From Actinacidiphila rubida (GTDB taxonomy: Bacteria > Actinomycetota > Actinomycetes > Streptomycetales > Streptomycetaceae), in contig NZ_FODD01000016.1 of assembly GCF_900110255.1 (NCBI RefSeq), positions 1 to 64,000 on the forward strand: DNA of 64,000 nucleotides, read 5' to 3'. A program made the position numbers and the translations under genes. This document shows positions 27,688 through 37,200 of the stretch, in pieces (the stretch's first letter is position 1; every line of letters starts with the position of its first letter). The notes below the pieces were generated by a model. The model was not told the origin of the DNA, ran no database searches, and worked only from the letters and a program-made list of their open reading frames with translations.

Positions 27688-30600
27688 GTGCAGAAGAACA
27701 GCCACCATCGTCGCGTCCGGCGACGGCGTGCCCTGGCCGTGTGGTCGGCGGCCCTGACCGCGGTGACCGGACTCGTCCTCGCCGACCCGGGAGCCGCCCG
27801 GGCGGCGGCGCCGGCGCCCGCGACCACCGCCTGGCAGCGCGGCGCCTTCGCGGTCGACCCGCTGGGCGTCGTCAGCCGCTCCGACCTCGTCCTCGGCGCC
27901 CCCAACTCCGCGCCCACCGCGTCCGTTCCGCTCGGCAACGGCTCGCTCGGCGTGGCCGCGTGGGCCGCCGGCGGGTTCACCGCGCAGCTCAACCGCTCCG
28001 ACACCATGCCCGACCGCAAGTCGCCCGGCCAGCTCACCATCCCTGGGCTGTCGGTGATCTCGCACGCCGCGGACTTCTCGGGACGCCTCGACCTCACCGA
28101 CGGCACCCTGCGCGAGTCCGGCGGCGGCATGGCGCTGAAGGCCTGGGTGGACAGCGGCAAGGACGAGCTGATCGTCGACGTGACCGGCGCCGACCCGCAC
28201 GTCCCGCAGACCGCGTCCCTCAGCCTGTGGCAGGGACGCAAGCCCAGCGCCGCCGCTTCCGGCGCCCTCGGCACCCTCGCCGAGACCTGGACGGACACGG
28301 GCCCGCAGATCCCCAGCGGGAAGACCTTCGGCACCATGGCGGCGATCACCGCCGGCGGCCGCGACGTGGCCGCGTCCGTCGCGAGCCCCACCCAGGTCAC
28401 GGTCGCCTTCGCGCCGCACGCCGACGGCAGCTTCCGCGTCGTGGTCGCCGCCCCCGGCTGGACCGGCGGTGACGCGGCCGCCACCGCGACCGCAACTATC
28501 GGCGACGACGCGACCGCCGCGGAACGGTCCCTGACGGTCGGCCAGGACCGGTGGTGGTCCCGGTACTGGACCCACACCGGACTCGTCGCGATGGACTCCG
28601 CCGACGGAAGCGCCGCGTACGTCGAGAACCTGCGCACGCTGTACCTCTACGAAGAGGCCGCGTCGATGAAGCAGGGCATCTACCCCGGCAGCCAGGCCGG
28701 CGAGGCCGACATGTTCGCGTGGAGCAGGGACCAGCAGACCTGGCAGCCCTCCGCCTACTGGCTCTGGAACCTGCGCACCCAGATCGCCGCGAACATGAGC
28801 AGCGGCAACTACCAGCTGAACACGCCCGTCTTCGACATGTACGCCGACGACCTGCCGCAGATCGAGGCGTGGACGAAGCAGCAGATGGGCGGCCGCCCCG
28901 GCATCTGCCTCCCCGAGACGATGCGGTTCAACGGCAACGGCGGCGACCCGGCCCCCGGCGCCAACGCCTCGTGCAGCGAACCGGGCAGCCCCAACTGGAA
29001 CGCCCTCGACATCTCCAGCGGCCCCGAGGTCGCGCTGTACATGTGGGAGCAGTACCAGGCCACCGGCGACCACGCCGCCCTCGCGAAGTACTTCCCGTTC
29101 ATCAAGGCCGCCGCGGTCTTCCAACTCGCTTACCAGAGCCTCGGATCCGACGGCCTGCTGCACGCGGACGCCAACGCGCACGAGACCCAGTGGGCGGTGC
29201 GGGACCCCACCACCGACATCGCGGTGGACCATGCGCTGTTCCCGGTCGTCGAGCAGGCCGCCCGGGTGATGGGCACCGACACGACCACGGACAGGGACCT
29301 GGTCGCGCAGGTGCGGAAGGCCGCCACCGAGATCCCGCCGTACCCGCGCACCGACCAGGCCACCCGCACCCAGTTGCTCAACCCGCACTACACGCGGGCC
29401 GAGACCGACGCGGCCGACGCCACCGGCAGCGACATCCTCGCCATCTCCTACGAGCCGGCCGCCGAACGCCGCAACGGCGAGAACATCGAACTCGAGCCGC
29501 TGTGGCCCTGGAACACCGTCAGCGACCAGGACCCGGGCCTGTTCGCGCTGGAGCAGCGCTCCTACGCGCACCGGCCGAACACCGGCGGCAACGACTGGTC
29601 GATGGACGCGATCGACGCCGCCCGGCTGCAGGACCCCGCCGAGGTCCGCGCCAAGCTGGTGTCCATCACCGAGTCCCACCAGGTGTATGCCAACGGGTTC
29701 GCCGACCTCGGCAGCAGCGTCGGCTACCAGCCGTACATCGAGCAGGAGTCGGGCGTCGCCACGGCCGTGAACGAGGCACTCGCCCAGGACTTCGACGGCA
29801 TCATCCGGTTCGCCCCCGCCTGGCCGTCCGACTGGAACGCCAGCGGTACCGTCTACCTCCAGCACGGCACCAAGGCCGACGTGCAGGTGCAGGGCGGCAC
29901 GCTGACCACCGCCGCGATCGAGGCCGGCGCCACCGGGACGCTGACGGTGAAGAACCCCTGGCCGGGCGGGCGTACCGAGGTCGTGGACGGCACCACCGGA
30001 CACGTCGTCACGCCCGAGAGCGGCGCCGGGCTGCTCGCCGTGCCCGCCAAGGCCGGCCACTCCTACCTCGTCCAGCGCGCCGACGCGCCGACCACGGGGC
30101 TGCCGTTCGCCCGGGTCACCGGCACCCCCGCGGCCTCGGCCAAGCACCTGGGCGGCGTCCGGCTCGGCCTCGACCAGGTCGTCACCAGCGGAACCGCCAC
30201 TGTCGGCACCGTCCTCGCGGGCACGGACCGCTCCTACGGCCTGACCCGCGTCGACGACCCCGCCTCGCCCGGCTCGGCCACCACCCCCGGCGACGTCGGC
30301 GGCCGGACCGCCCGCACCACCGGCAGCGGCACCGCCGGCAGCGACCTGTCCTTCGACGTGGCCGACGACACGGCGGCCACCGGTGGCTACCACGGCACGG
30401 TCCACGTCTCCTACTACGACTCCGGAACCGACCCCCTCGAGGTCCAGGTCGACGCCGGGCCCGCCGACCCGCACCACACGGCCGGCACCATCGCCCGGAC
30501 CGGCAGCGACACCTGGAAGGGCGCCGACGTCGCCGTCGACACGGCGTGGTTCGGCGGGGACCAGGCCGCGGGCGCCGACCTGCGGCTGCACTCCGCGTCG

Positions 30601-31683
30601 CCGTTCAGCGTGCACAGCGCGGCGCTGACGGTGAGTGGCCCGTGGGTCGCCGACCGGCGGGCGTTCCCGCCCGCCCCCGCGATCGGCACCCCCGTGCAGG
30701 GCAGCACCCTGAAGCTCGCCGCTCCGGTCAGCGGCACCACCGTCCCGAACGGCGCGGTGACCGTGCACGAAGGCGCGAGCACGGTGTGCACGGCGACCGC
30801 CGACGACTCGGGCGCCTGGACGTGCTCGCCGGCCGGCGGGTTCACCGCCGGGCACCACAGCATCAGCGCGAGCACGGCCGACCCGAGCGGTCCGGTGGGC
30901 GACGCGTCGGCGCCCGTCGCCTTCAACGCGTCCGACCTGCCCCCGGGCACCGCCGTGGTCGGCGCCGTCGTCGGACCCGACGACCACGCCTACGGCATGA
31001 GCGAGGAAGAGCGGCCGTCCGGAGGCTTCGACGGACCCACCACCGCGTCCGTCATCGACGGCCTGACCGCCCGCACCAGCACCCAGAGCAACATCTACTT
31101 CGACATCGACGACTCGATCGCGCACGCCGGCTACTACGCCGCGACCTTCACCATCTCCTACTACGACCAGGGCGCCGGATCGTTCGCCGTGCACTACGAC
31201 AACGGCTCGTCCGACCCCTACAAGTCCACCCAGTCGATCCCGCTGACCGGCACCGGCACCTGGAAGACGGCGACGGTCACCGCGGGCGACGCGTACTTCG
31301 GCGGGCTCCAGCACTCCGGCGCGGACTTCCGGCTGCGCAACGGCGGCGGCCAGGTCACCGTCCACAGCGTTTCGGTGCGCATCACCGGCGACGGAGTCGC
31401 CACCACCACCCCGTTCGCGCCGCCCGTCACCGTCACCGCACCGCAGGACGGCGCCACCGTCACCGCCACCCCCACCGTGGCCGGTACGGCCGAACCCGAC
31501 GCCCGTGTCGCGGTCACCTCCGACGGCGCGGACCTCTGCACGGCCACCGCCGCCGACGACGGCACCTACTCCTGCACGCCCACCACCCCGCTCCCGCCCG
31601 GCCCCCACACCCTCGCCGTCACGGCGACCGACCCCACCGCCACCCCGTCCCCGCAGGCCACGATCCGCATCACGGTCCAGTAG
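27688..31683 (+). CDS. Large secreted GH95-like glycosidase (alpha-L-fucosidase/galactosidase type) with tandem accessory domains
   Basis: A 1,331-residue exported protein with an Arg-rich signal peptide (RRRRALAVWSAALTAV). The first domain has the GH95-type motif VPLGNGSLGVAAW and LNRSDTMPDRKSPG. The catalytic helical region (~270-700) includes EEAASMKQGIYPGSQAGEAD, WLWNLRTQIAANM, ELEPLWPWNTVSDQDPG and HRPNTGGNDWSMDAIDAARL, consistent with an (alpha/alpha)6 barrel of GH95 or a close relative; DUF5703-type proteins are an alternative. Two copies of a beta-sandwich follow (~844-984 and ~1089-1236, the latter with IYFDIDDSIAHAG), plus Ig-like domains at ~1000-1075 and the C-terminus. GTG 27688 has GGAGGG upstream. 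Substrate is inferred only. Confidence 0.7.
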   Translation: MQKNSHHRRVRRRRALAVWSAALTAVTGLVLADPGAARAAAPAPATTAWQRGAFAVDPLGVVSRSDLVLGAPNSAPTASVPLGNGSLGVAAWAAGGFTAQLNRSDTMPDRKSPGQLTIPGLSVISHAADFSGRLDLTDGTLRESGGGMALKAWVDSGKDELIVDVTGADPHVPQTASLSLWQGRKPSAAASGALGTLAETWTDTGPQIPSGKTFGTMAAITAGGRDVAASVASPTQVTVAFAPHADGSFRVVVAAPGWTGGDAAATATATIGDDATAAERSLTVGQDRWWSRYWTHTGLVAMDSADGSAAYVENLRTLYLYEEAASMKQGIYPGSQAGEADMFAWSRDQQTWQPSAYWLWNLRTQIAANMSSGNYQLNTPVFDMYADDLPQIEAWTKQQMGGRPGICLPETMRFNGNGGDPAPGANASCSEPGSPNWNALDISSGPEVALYMWEQYQATGDHAALAKYFPFIKAAAVFQLAYQSLGSDGLLHADANAHETQWAVRDPTTDIAVDHALFPVVEQAARVMGTDTTTDRDLVAQVRKAATEIPPYPRTDQATRTQLLNPHYTRAETDAADATGSDILAISYEPAAERRNGENIELEPLWPWNTVSDQDPGLFALEQRSYAHRPNTGGNDWSMDAIDAARLQDPAEVRAKLVSITESHQVYANGFADLGSSVGYQPYIEQESGVATAVNEALAQDFDGIIRFAPAWPSDWNASGTVYLQHGTKADVQVQGGTLTTAAIEAGATGTLTVKNPWPGGRTEVVDGTTGHVVTPESGAGLLAVPAKAGHSYLVQRADAPTTGLPFARVTGTPAASAKHLGGVRLGLDQVVTSGTATVGTVLAGTDRSYGLTRVDDPASPGSATTPGDVGGRTARTTGSGTAGSDLSFDVADDTAATGGYHGTVHVSYYDSGTDPLEVQVDAGPADPHHTAGTIARTGSDTWKGADVAVDTAWFGGDQAAGADLRLHSASPFSVHSAALTVSGPWVADRRAFPPAPAIGTPVQGSTLKLAAPVSGTTVPNGAVTVHEGASTVCTATADDSGAWTCSPAGGFTAGHHSISASTADPSGPVGDASAPVAFNASDLPPGTAVVGAVVGPDDHAYGMSEEERPSGGFDGPTTASVIDGLTARTSTQSNIYFDIDDSIAHAGYYAATFTISYYDQGAGSFAVHYDNGSSDPYKSTQSIPLTGTGTWKTATVTAGDAYFGGLQHSGADFRLRNGGGQVTVHSVSVRITGDGVATTTPFAPPVTVTAPQDGATVTATPTVAGTAEPDARVAVTSDGADLCTATAADDGTYSCTPTTPLPPGPHTLAVTATDPTATPSPQATIRITVQ

Positions 31684-31706
31684 CCGCACCGGCCGCAGTC
31701 GCGCGA

Positions 31707-31744
31707 ACGGCCGGCACCCCGCACCAGTGCGGGGTGCCGGCCGT
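31707..31744 (+). terminator. Terminator after GH95-like gene
   Basis: An 18-bp stem (31707-31724 with 31727-31744) with a minimal loop, 23 nt after the TAG stop. It also faces the convergent membrane-protein gene. Confidence 0.85.
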
Positions 31745-31777
31745 CGTGCGTGCCGGGCCGAAGGAAAAGGTGTGCCG

Positions 31778-32326
31778 TCAGGTACCCGGCGGACCCGCGT
31801 CGGTGGGCAGGGCGGCCGCCGCGGGATCCGCGGGAGACTTCCTGGACGAACCGCCGCCGCCGGGGATGTTGTCGATGTCGCCCCCGGCGCCCTCCAGGAG
31901 GCAGATCAGGGTCACGATCAGAGCGGCCACGCCGAGGACGAGGGCGCCGCACACGGCGGCGAGAGGGACGGCGACCAGGAGGGTCAGGCGGCGTTTCACG
32001 AACGGGCGGGCGAGCAGGACGCTGCCCAGCGCGAAGACGATCGCCCCCGCCGCCAGGATCGCGATGCCCTTCCGTTCGTGGGCGGACTCGTGCCACGCGA
32101 GTTTCACGGTCGTGACGGTGAGCAGGCCCCCGATGCTCTCGTGCTTGGCCCGCGACACCACGTAGGCGATCGGGCCGGCGAGCCCCACCAGCTGGAGGGC
32201 CAGTCCGCCGCTGATCCAGCGCGCCTTGTGGAGAACCGGCCGCAACCGGCCGCGTGCGTCCGCCGGTTCCACCGCCGCGTCCGTGGCCGGACCGGCACCT
32301 GTCCCTGATTCCGCCCCCGTGGTCAT
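31778..32326 (-). CDS. Membrane protein of unknown function
   Basis: A 182-residue protein with an acidic soluble start and about three to four membrane helices (~40-58 GLALQLVGLAGPIAYVV; ~87-106 AILAAGAIVFALGSVLLA; ~113-143, long enough to be two). The tail is Gly/Ser/Pro-rich (NIPGGGGSSRKSP). No enzyme motif is seen. The longer N-terminus may be cytoplasmic. It stands between two convergent/tandem terminators, so it is probably monocistronic. The start has no strong ribosome site. Confidence 0.6.
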   Translation of the reverse strand: MTTGAESGTGAGPATDAAVEPADARGRLRPVLHKARWISGGLALQLVGLAGPIAYVVSRAKHESIGGLLTVTTVKLAWHESAHERKGIAILAAGAIVFALGSVLLARPFVKRRLTLLVAVPLAAVCGALVLGVAALIVTLICLLEGAGGDIDNIPGGGGSSRKSPADPAAAALPTDAGPPGT

Positions 32327-32410
32327 CGGGACAGCGTAGTGGACGCGCGCCCGGCCATCCCGCGGAAGCCGGGTGCCGGGTGCCGGGTACGGCGGGCCGG
32401 GACGCGACGG

Positions 32411-32450
32411 GCCGGAGCCGTCCGGGTGCGCGCACCCGGACGGCTCCGGC
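32411..32450 (-). terminator. 40-bp perfect palindrome after the phospholipase-like gene
   Basis: GCCGGAGCCGTCCGGGTGCG (32411-32430) is followed with no spacer by its exact reverse complement (32431-32450). It lies 9 nt beyond the stop at 32460 and should fold into a long stem with a forced small loop; probably a terminator. Confidence 0.7.
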
Positions 32451-32459
32451 GTCCCCGCG

Positions 32460-33965
32460 TCAGGTGCGGGGGCGGTGGCCGCGCTCCTGGCGCGGCGGCG
32501 TCTGGGCGGCCGGGACCGAGGGCAGCGGCAGGTGCGAGGCCTCGTACTGGGCCAGGTTGTAGAGCCCGCCGGTCTGCGGCAGGCCGGGGGCCGGGCGGCG
32601 CGGCTCGGACATCCGCAGCGCCGACGTCAGGTCGCCGGTGGTGCGGCGCCGCCACTCGCTGATGTTGGGCTCGGCCACACCCGTCACCCGCTCCAGGAAC
32701 TGCAGCACCGAGGTGTGGTCGAAGGTCTCCGACGCCACCCAGCCGCCCACCGTCCACGGCGAGACGATGACGCACGGCACGCGGAAGCCCAGGCCCACCG
32801 GCAGGTTCCCGCCGGGCACGCCCGTCGGCGAGGTCTTGGCGACGAACTCGCCGGCGGTCCCGGCGGGCGGTGTCGGCGGCACCACGTGGTCGAACAGGCC
32901 GTCGTTCTCGTCGTAGTTGAGGATGAAGACGGTCTTGGCCCAGGTCTCCGGGTTGGCGGCGACCGCGTCGATCTTCCCCGCCAGCCAGTTGGCGCCGGCC
33001 GCGGGCAGGCGTGCCGGGTGCTCGTCGTACAGGGACGGCGGCAGCAGCCAGCTCACCTTGGGGAGCGTGCCGTTGAGCGCGTCGTACTCGAACTGCCCGA
33101 AGGCGCTCTCGGCGATCGCCTTGTCGTACAGCGCGTCACCGGGCCGCGCCGTCTGGTACTGCTTCATGTTGGCGATCGGCGCCAGTCCCGTCGGGCCGCC
33201 GCCGGGACCGGTCGACGGCTCGTGGTAGATCTTCCAGCTCACGCCCGCCGCCTCGAGGCGCTCGGGATACGTCGTCCAGGTGTACGTGCCCTTGGCCGCG
33301 TTGTTGTCCAGCGCCGGACCGCCGGCCAGGCCGTCCGCGTCGATGGTTCCCGTCATGTGCATGTACCGGTTCGGGTGGGTGGGGCCCATCACCGAGCAGT
33401 GGTACGCGTCGCAGACGGTGAACGCGTCCGCCAGTGCGTAGTGGAACGGGATGTCCTCGCGCGTCAGGTAGCCCATCGTGTACGGGCCCTTGGCGTCGCC
33501 GTCCGCGTCGCGGTGCGCCGGCAGCCAGCTGTCCATCCGGCCGCCGTTCCAGGCGGTGTGCTGTGCCTGCCAGGCGTGGCTCAGCGAGGGTATCGCCATG
33601 GCCGCCGTGGTCCTGGAGTCCATGTGGTAAGGCAGCAGGTAGCCGTCCGGGTTGAGGCTGTCCGGCTGGTAGTAGACCGGGCGCCCGCCGGGCAGCCGCA
33701 CCGCCCGCGGGTCCTCGAAGCCGCGCACGCCGGACAGGGTGCCGAAGTAGTGGTCGAAGCTGCGGTTCTCCTGCATCAGGATCACCACGTGCTCGATGTC
33801 CGACAGCGACCCGCCGGAGCGCGGCTCCGCGGCCGCCGCACGGCTGAGGTGGGGCGGCAGGACCGACGCGGCCGCGGTCAGACCGCCGACCGCGGCCGCG
33901 GCACCGAGCAGCCGCCGCCGGGTGGGTCCGGTCTGCGGGGCGTCGTCATGCGAGGCGTCGGACAT
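32460..33965 (-). CDS. Tat-exported phosphoesterase of the phospholipase C/acid phosphatase family
   Basis: A 501-residue phosphoesterase. The leader has RRRLLGAAAAVGGL, a twin-arginine motif. The family N-terminus DIEHVVILMQENRSFDHYFG holds the catalytic region (ENRSFD), followed by MGPTHPNRYMHMTG and NYDENDGLFDHVVPP with likely metal/phosphate ligands. Non-haemolytic phospholipases C carry two extra C-terminal beta domains; these are absent, so this is the short form. It may hydrolyse phospholipids or other phosphodiesters outside the cell. ATG 33965 has GAAGACGG upstream. The gene is divergent from GH89. Such genes are often phosphate-regulated, but I cannot find a proper PHO box. Confidence 0.88.
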   Translation of the reverse strand: MSDASHDDAPQTGPTRRRLLGAAAAVGGLTAAASVLPPHLSRAAAAEPRSGGSLSDIEHVVILMQENRSFDHYFGTLSGVRGFEDPRAVRLPGGRPVYYQPDSLNPDGYLLPYHMDSRTTAAMAIPSLSHAWQAQHTAWNGGRMDSWLPAHRDADGDAKGPYTMGYLTREDIPFHYALADAFTVCDAYHCSVMGPTHPNRYMHMTGTIDADGLAGGPALDNNAAKGTYTWTTYPERLEAAGVSWKIYHEPSTGPGGGPTGLAPIANMKQYQTARPGDALYDKAIAESAFGQFEYDALNGTLPKVSWLLPPSLYDEHPARLPAAGANWLAGKIDAVAANPETWAKTVFILNYDENDGLFDHVVPPTPPAGTAGEFVAKTSPTGVPGGNLPVGLGFRVPCVIVSPWTVGGWVASETFDHTSVLQFLERVTGVAEPNISEWRRRTTGDLTSALRMSEPRRPAPGLPQTGGLYNLAQYEASHLPLPSVPAAQTPPRQERGHRPRT

Positions 33966-34280
33966 CCGTCTTCCTTTCGCGGGCGCACGCCGTCAGGGAC
34001 GGGCGAGCGGGTGAAGGGGCAGGGCAAGACTGCTCGACCCCCGGCACCCCCCGGGTGACAACTGGATGGCCACTACAAGAAGAAGCCCCGCCCAGTTCCC
34101 AACGACCCCACAGGTCACGGCCCGTGGCGTGGACCAATGACGGATCGGCAGTTCCGGCCGGGTACGCCCGCCCTCTGGCACTGCCGCCCCGACCCCGGTA
34201 AGAACCACGGGTCGGAGGTCAACTGCGCCCGTTCTCCGATGAGTTGGTTGCGTACGGTTTCCTCCGGATGAAGGAGATAC

Positions 34281-37200
34281 GTGTCCAGACGCCCCTCTCC
34301 ACCCCGTGCCGCGGGTGGCACGCCCGCGCTCCTCGGCGCGCTCCTCACCGTTCTCGCCGTGCTCGGCGCCCTCGTCGCCGGCTCGGCCGTCACCGCACCC
34401 GGCGCGGTCGCCGACATGGCCGGGTCGGCCGGCCCGTCACCCGCCACCTTCGACACCGCACCCGCCGCGGCCGCCATCACCCGGCTGATCGGCCCGCAAC
34501 TCGCCGCACAGGTCACGCTGAAGGGCATCGACGCCGGCTCGGCCCAGGACCACTACCAGATCGAGGCCGACCGGGGCCGGGTGCTGATCAGCGGCACCAC
34601 CCCCGCCACGCTCCTCGCCGGCTTCGGCACCTACCTGCGCACCGTCGCGCACGCCGACGTCTCCCTCGACGGCGACCAGCTGAACCTGCCGCGTCACCTG
34701 CCGCTGCCCACGGCGCCGCTCGCCGAAGCGGCCGACGTCACCCACCGGTTCGCCCTCAACGACACCAACGAGGGCTATGCCGGCCCTTATCTCGACTGGG
34801 CGCAGATGCAGCGCCGCATCGACGTGCTGGCCGTCGACGGAATCAACGAGGTCCTGGTCTACGAAGGCCAGGAAGCCGTCTACCAGCAGACGTTCGAGCA
34901 GTTCGGCTACTCCGCCGACGAGATGCGCGCGTGGATTCCACAGCCCGGCCACCAGCCGTGGTGGCTGCTGCAGAACATGTGCTGCCAGGGCAGCCCGATC
35001 AGCCAGCAGCTCATCGACCGCCGCGCGGTGCTGGGCCGCCGGATGACCGGCTACCTGCGGCAGCTCGGTATGACCCCGGTGCTGCCCGGCTACTTCGGTA
35101 CCGTCCCCCCGCAGTTCGCCCAGAAGAACCCGGGGGCCGAGATCGTGCCGCAGGGCACGTGGAGCGGCTTCCCGCGCCCTGACTGGCTCAACCCGACGAC
35201 TCCGCTCTTCGACCAGGTCGCCGACACGTTCTACGCCCAGCAGACGCGCATGTTCGGCGACAGCACCATGTACAAGATGGACCTGCTGCACGAGGGCGGG
35301 GTGGCGGGCGACGTGAACGTCGGCGACGCCTCCCGCGCGGTGCAGAACGCCCTCGACCGGGCGCACCCCGGTGCGATCTGGGCGATCCTCGGCTGGCAGA
35401 GCAACCCGCGCAAGGAGACCCTGGAAGCCGTCGACCGGTCCCGCATGCTCGTGCTCGACGGCAACTCCGACACCGCCTCCGCCGTCGACCGCGACCAGGA
35501 CTACCTCGGCACCCCGTACGCCTTCGGCACCATCTGGGACTTCGGCGGCAACAGCAACATGGGCGCCGCCATGACCGTCTGGAACCAGAAGTTCCACGAC
35601 TGGCTGGCCAGACCGGGCACGGCGCTCGACGGCATCGCGATGATGCCCGAGGCCGTCGACAACAACCCCGTCGCCGTGGCGTTCTTCACCGGCCTGGCCT
35701 GGCGGCCGGCCCCGGTGAACCTGGACGACTGGATGGCCGCGTACGCCACCTCGCGGTACGGCGCCGCCGACCCGCACGCGATCGCGGCCTGGCAGATCCT
35801 CGGCCGGTCCGCCTACACCTGGCAGCCGCCCAGCTCCGGGGCCAGATATCCCACCAGCCTGTTCGCCGTGCAGCCCAGCCTGCTGGCGAGCCAGGTCGCC
35901 CTCCCGTACGACCCGCGGGACATCCAGCACGCCCTCGACGAACTCCTGCGGATCAGCCCGCCGTTGAGGAACAGCACCGCGTACCGGCACGACGTCGTGG
36001 ACGTCGCCCGCCAGGTGCTGGCCAACGACACCCGCACCCAACTGCCGCTGATCCGGCAGGCGGTCAGCGCCCACGACCTGGCGGGCTTCGAAGCGCTGGC
36101 GTCGCAGTGGATGACGAAGCTGAACCTGATGGACCGGCTCCTGGCCGGCGACGCCTCGACCCTGTTCGGCGCCTGGCAGAAGGACGCGGAGTCCTGGGCC
36201 GCCACACCGGCCGAGGCCAAGGCCCTCGCCTACGACCTGCGCACCCTGGTCACCGACTGGTCCGACCAGCACCCGATCCAGGACTACGCACGACGCGAGT
36301 GGAACGGCCTGGTCGGCGACTACTACGGCACCCGCTGGCGGATGCTGTTCGACGCGCTGGACAAGGGGCTGACGTCGGGCGACTCGGCGCAGCCCATCGA
36401 CTGGCACGCCGTCGCGGCCGACTGGAACGCCAAGGACACGCAGTACCGCAGCACCCCCACCGGCGACGCCTACGGACAGGCGCAGCAGGTCGCCGCGTAC
36501 CCCGCCGGCCACCTGGGGGCGACCGCCGACCCCAAGTCGGTCGCGCCCGGCGGGACCGTGCGGGTCACCGCGACCTTCACCAACGACAACATCCTGCGGG
36601 CCACCGACCCCGTGCAGTTCCGGCTGACCGCGCCCGCCGGATACACCGTCACCCCCGTGGACGGCTCCTCTCCGGCCGTGGCGCCCGGCGGCACGGTCAC
36701 CACCGCGTGGGACGTCGCCGCCCCCGCCGATGCCGCGCCCGCCGACTTCGCGCACCTGACGGCGGCCGCGCACTGGACCTCCGGCGGCTTCACCGACTCC
36801 GTGACCGCCACCACCGACGCCGTCACGACCGGCCCGGTCGGCGATCCCTACCGCACCGCGTCCAGCGCCGCCGTCTCCTTCGGGCAGGACGGCGACACCT
36901 TCACCCTCGCCGGCGGCGGCGGCGACGTGGGCGCCACGACGGACCAGTACGGCACCGTCTACCTGCCGCGGTCGCTGGCGTCCGGCCAGGGCGTCAGCAC
37001 CGAGGTGCTCGACCAGGACCGCAGCGGGCCCTGGGCCCGGGCCGGCCTCGTCGTGCGCTCCGACCTGTCCGTCCCCGGCAGCGCCGGCTACGCCGACCTC
37101 GCCGTCACGCCCGACCACGGCTGCGACTTCATGTGGGACTCCGACGGCAACGGGACCCTCGACCGCTACACCACCAGCGGAGGGTTCACCGCCGGCGGCC

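Noticed and set aside
28551..32165. Long plus-strand open frame overlapping the GH95-like gene
   Set aside because: Arg/His/Pro-rich frame-shifted shadow of the real gene with no recognisable domain.
34056..34062. TGACAAC half of the LacI-type motif near the phospholipase/GH89 divergon
   Set aside because: The second half-site is missing, so it was not added to the regulon.
33966..34100. Possible PHO box upstream of the phospholipase-like gene
   Set aside because: Only isolated TTCACCC and TGTCACCC half-sites about 40 bp apart on the minus strand; no 11-bp direct repeats.
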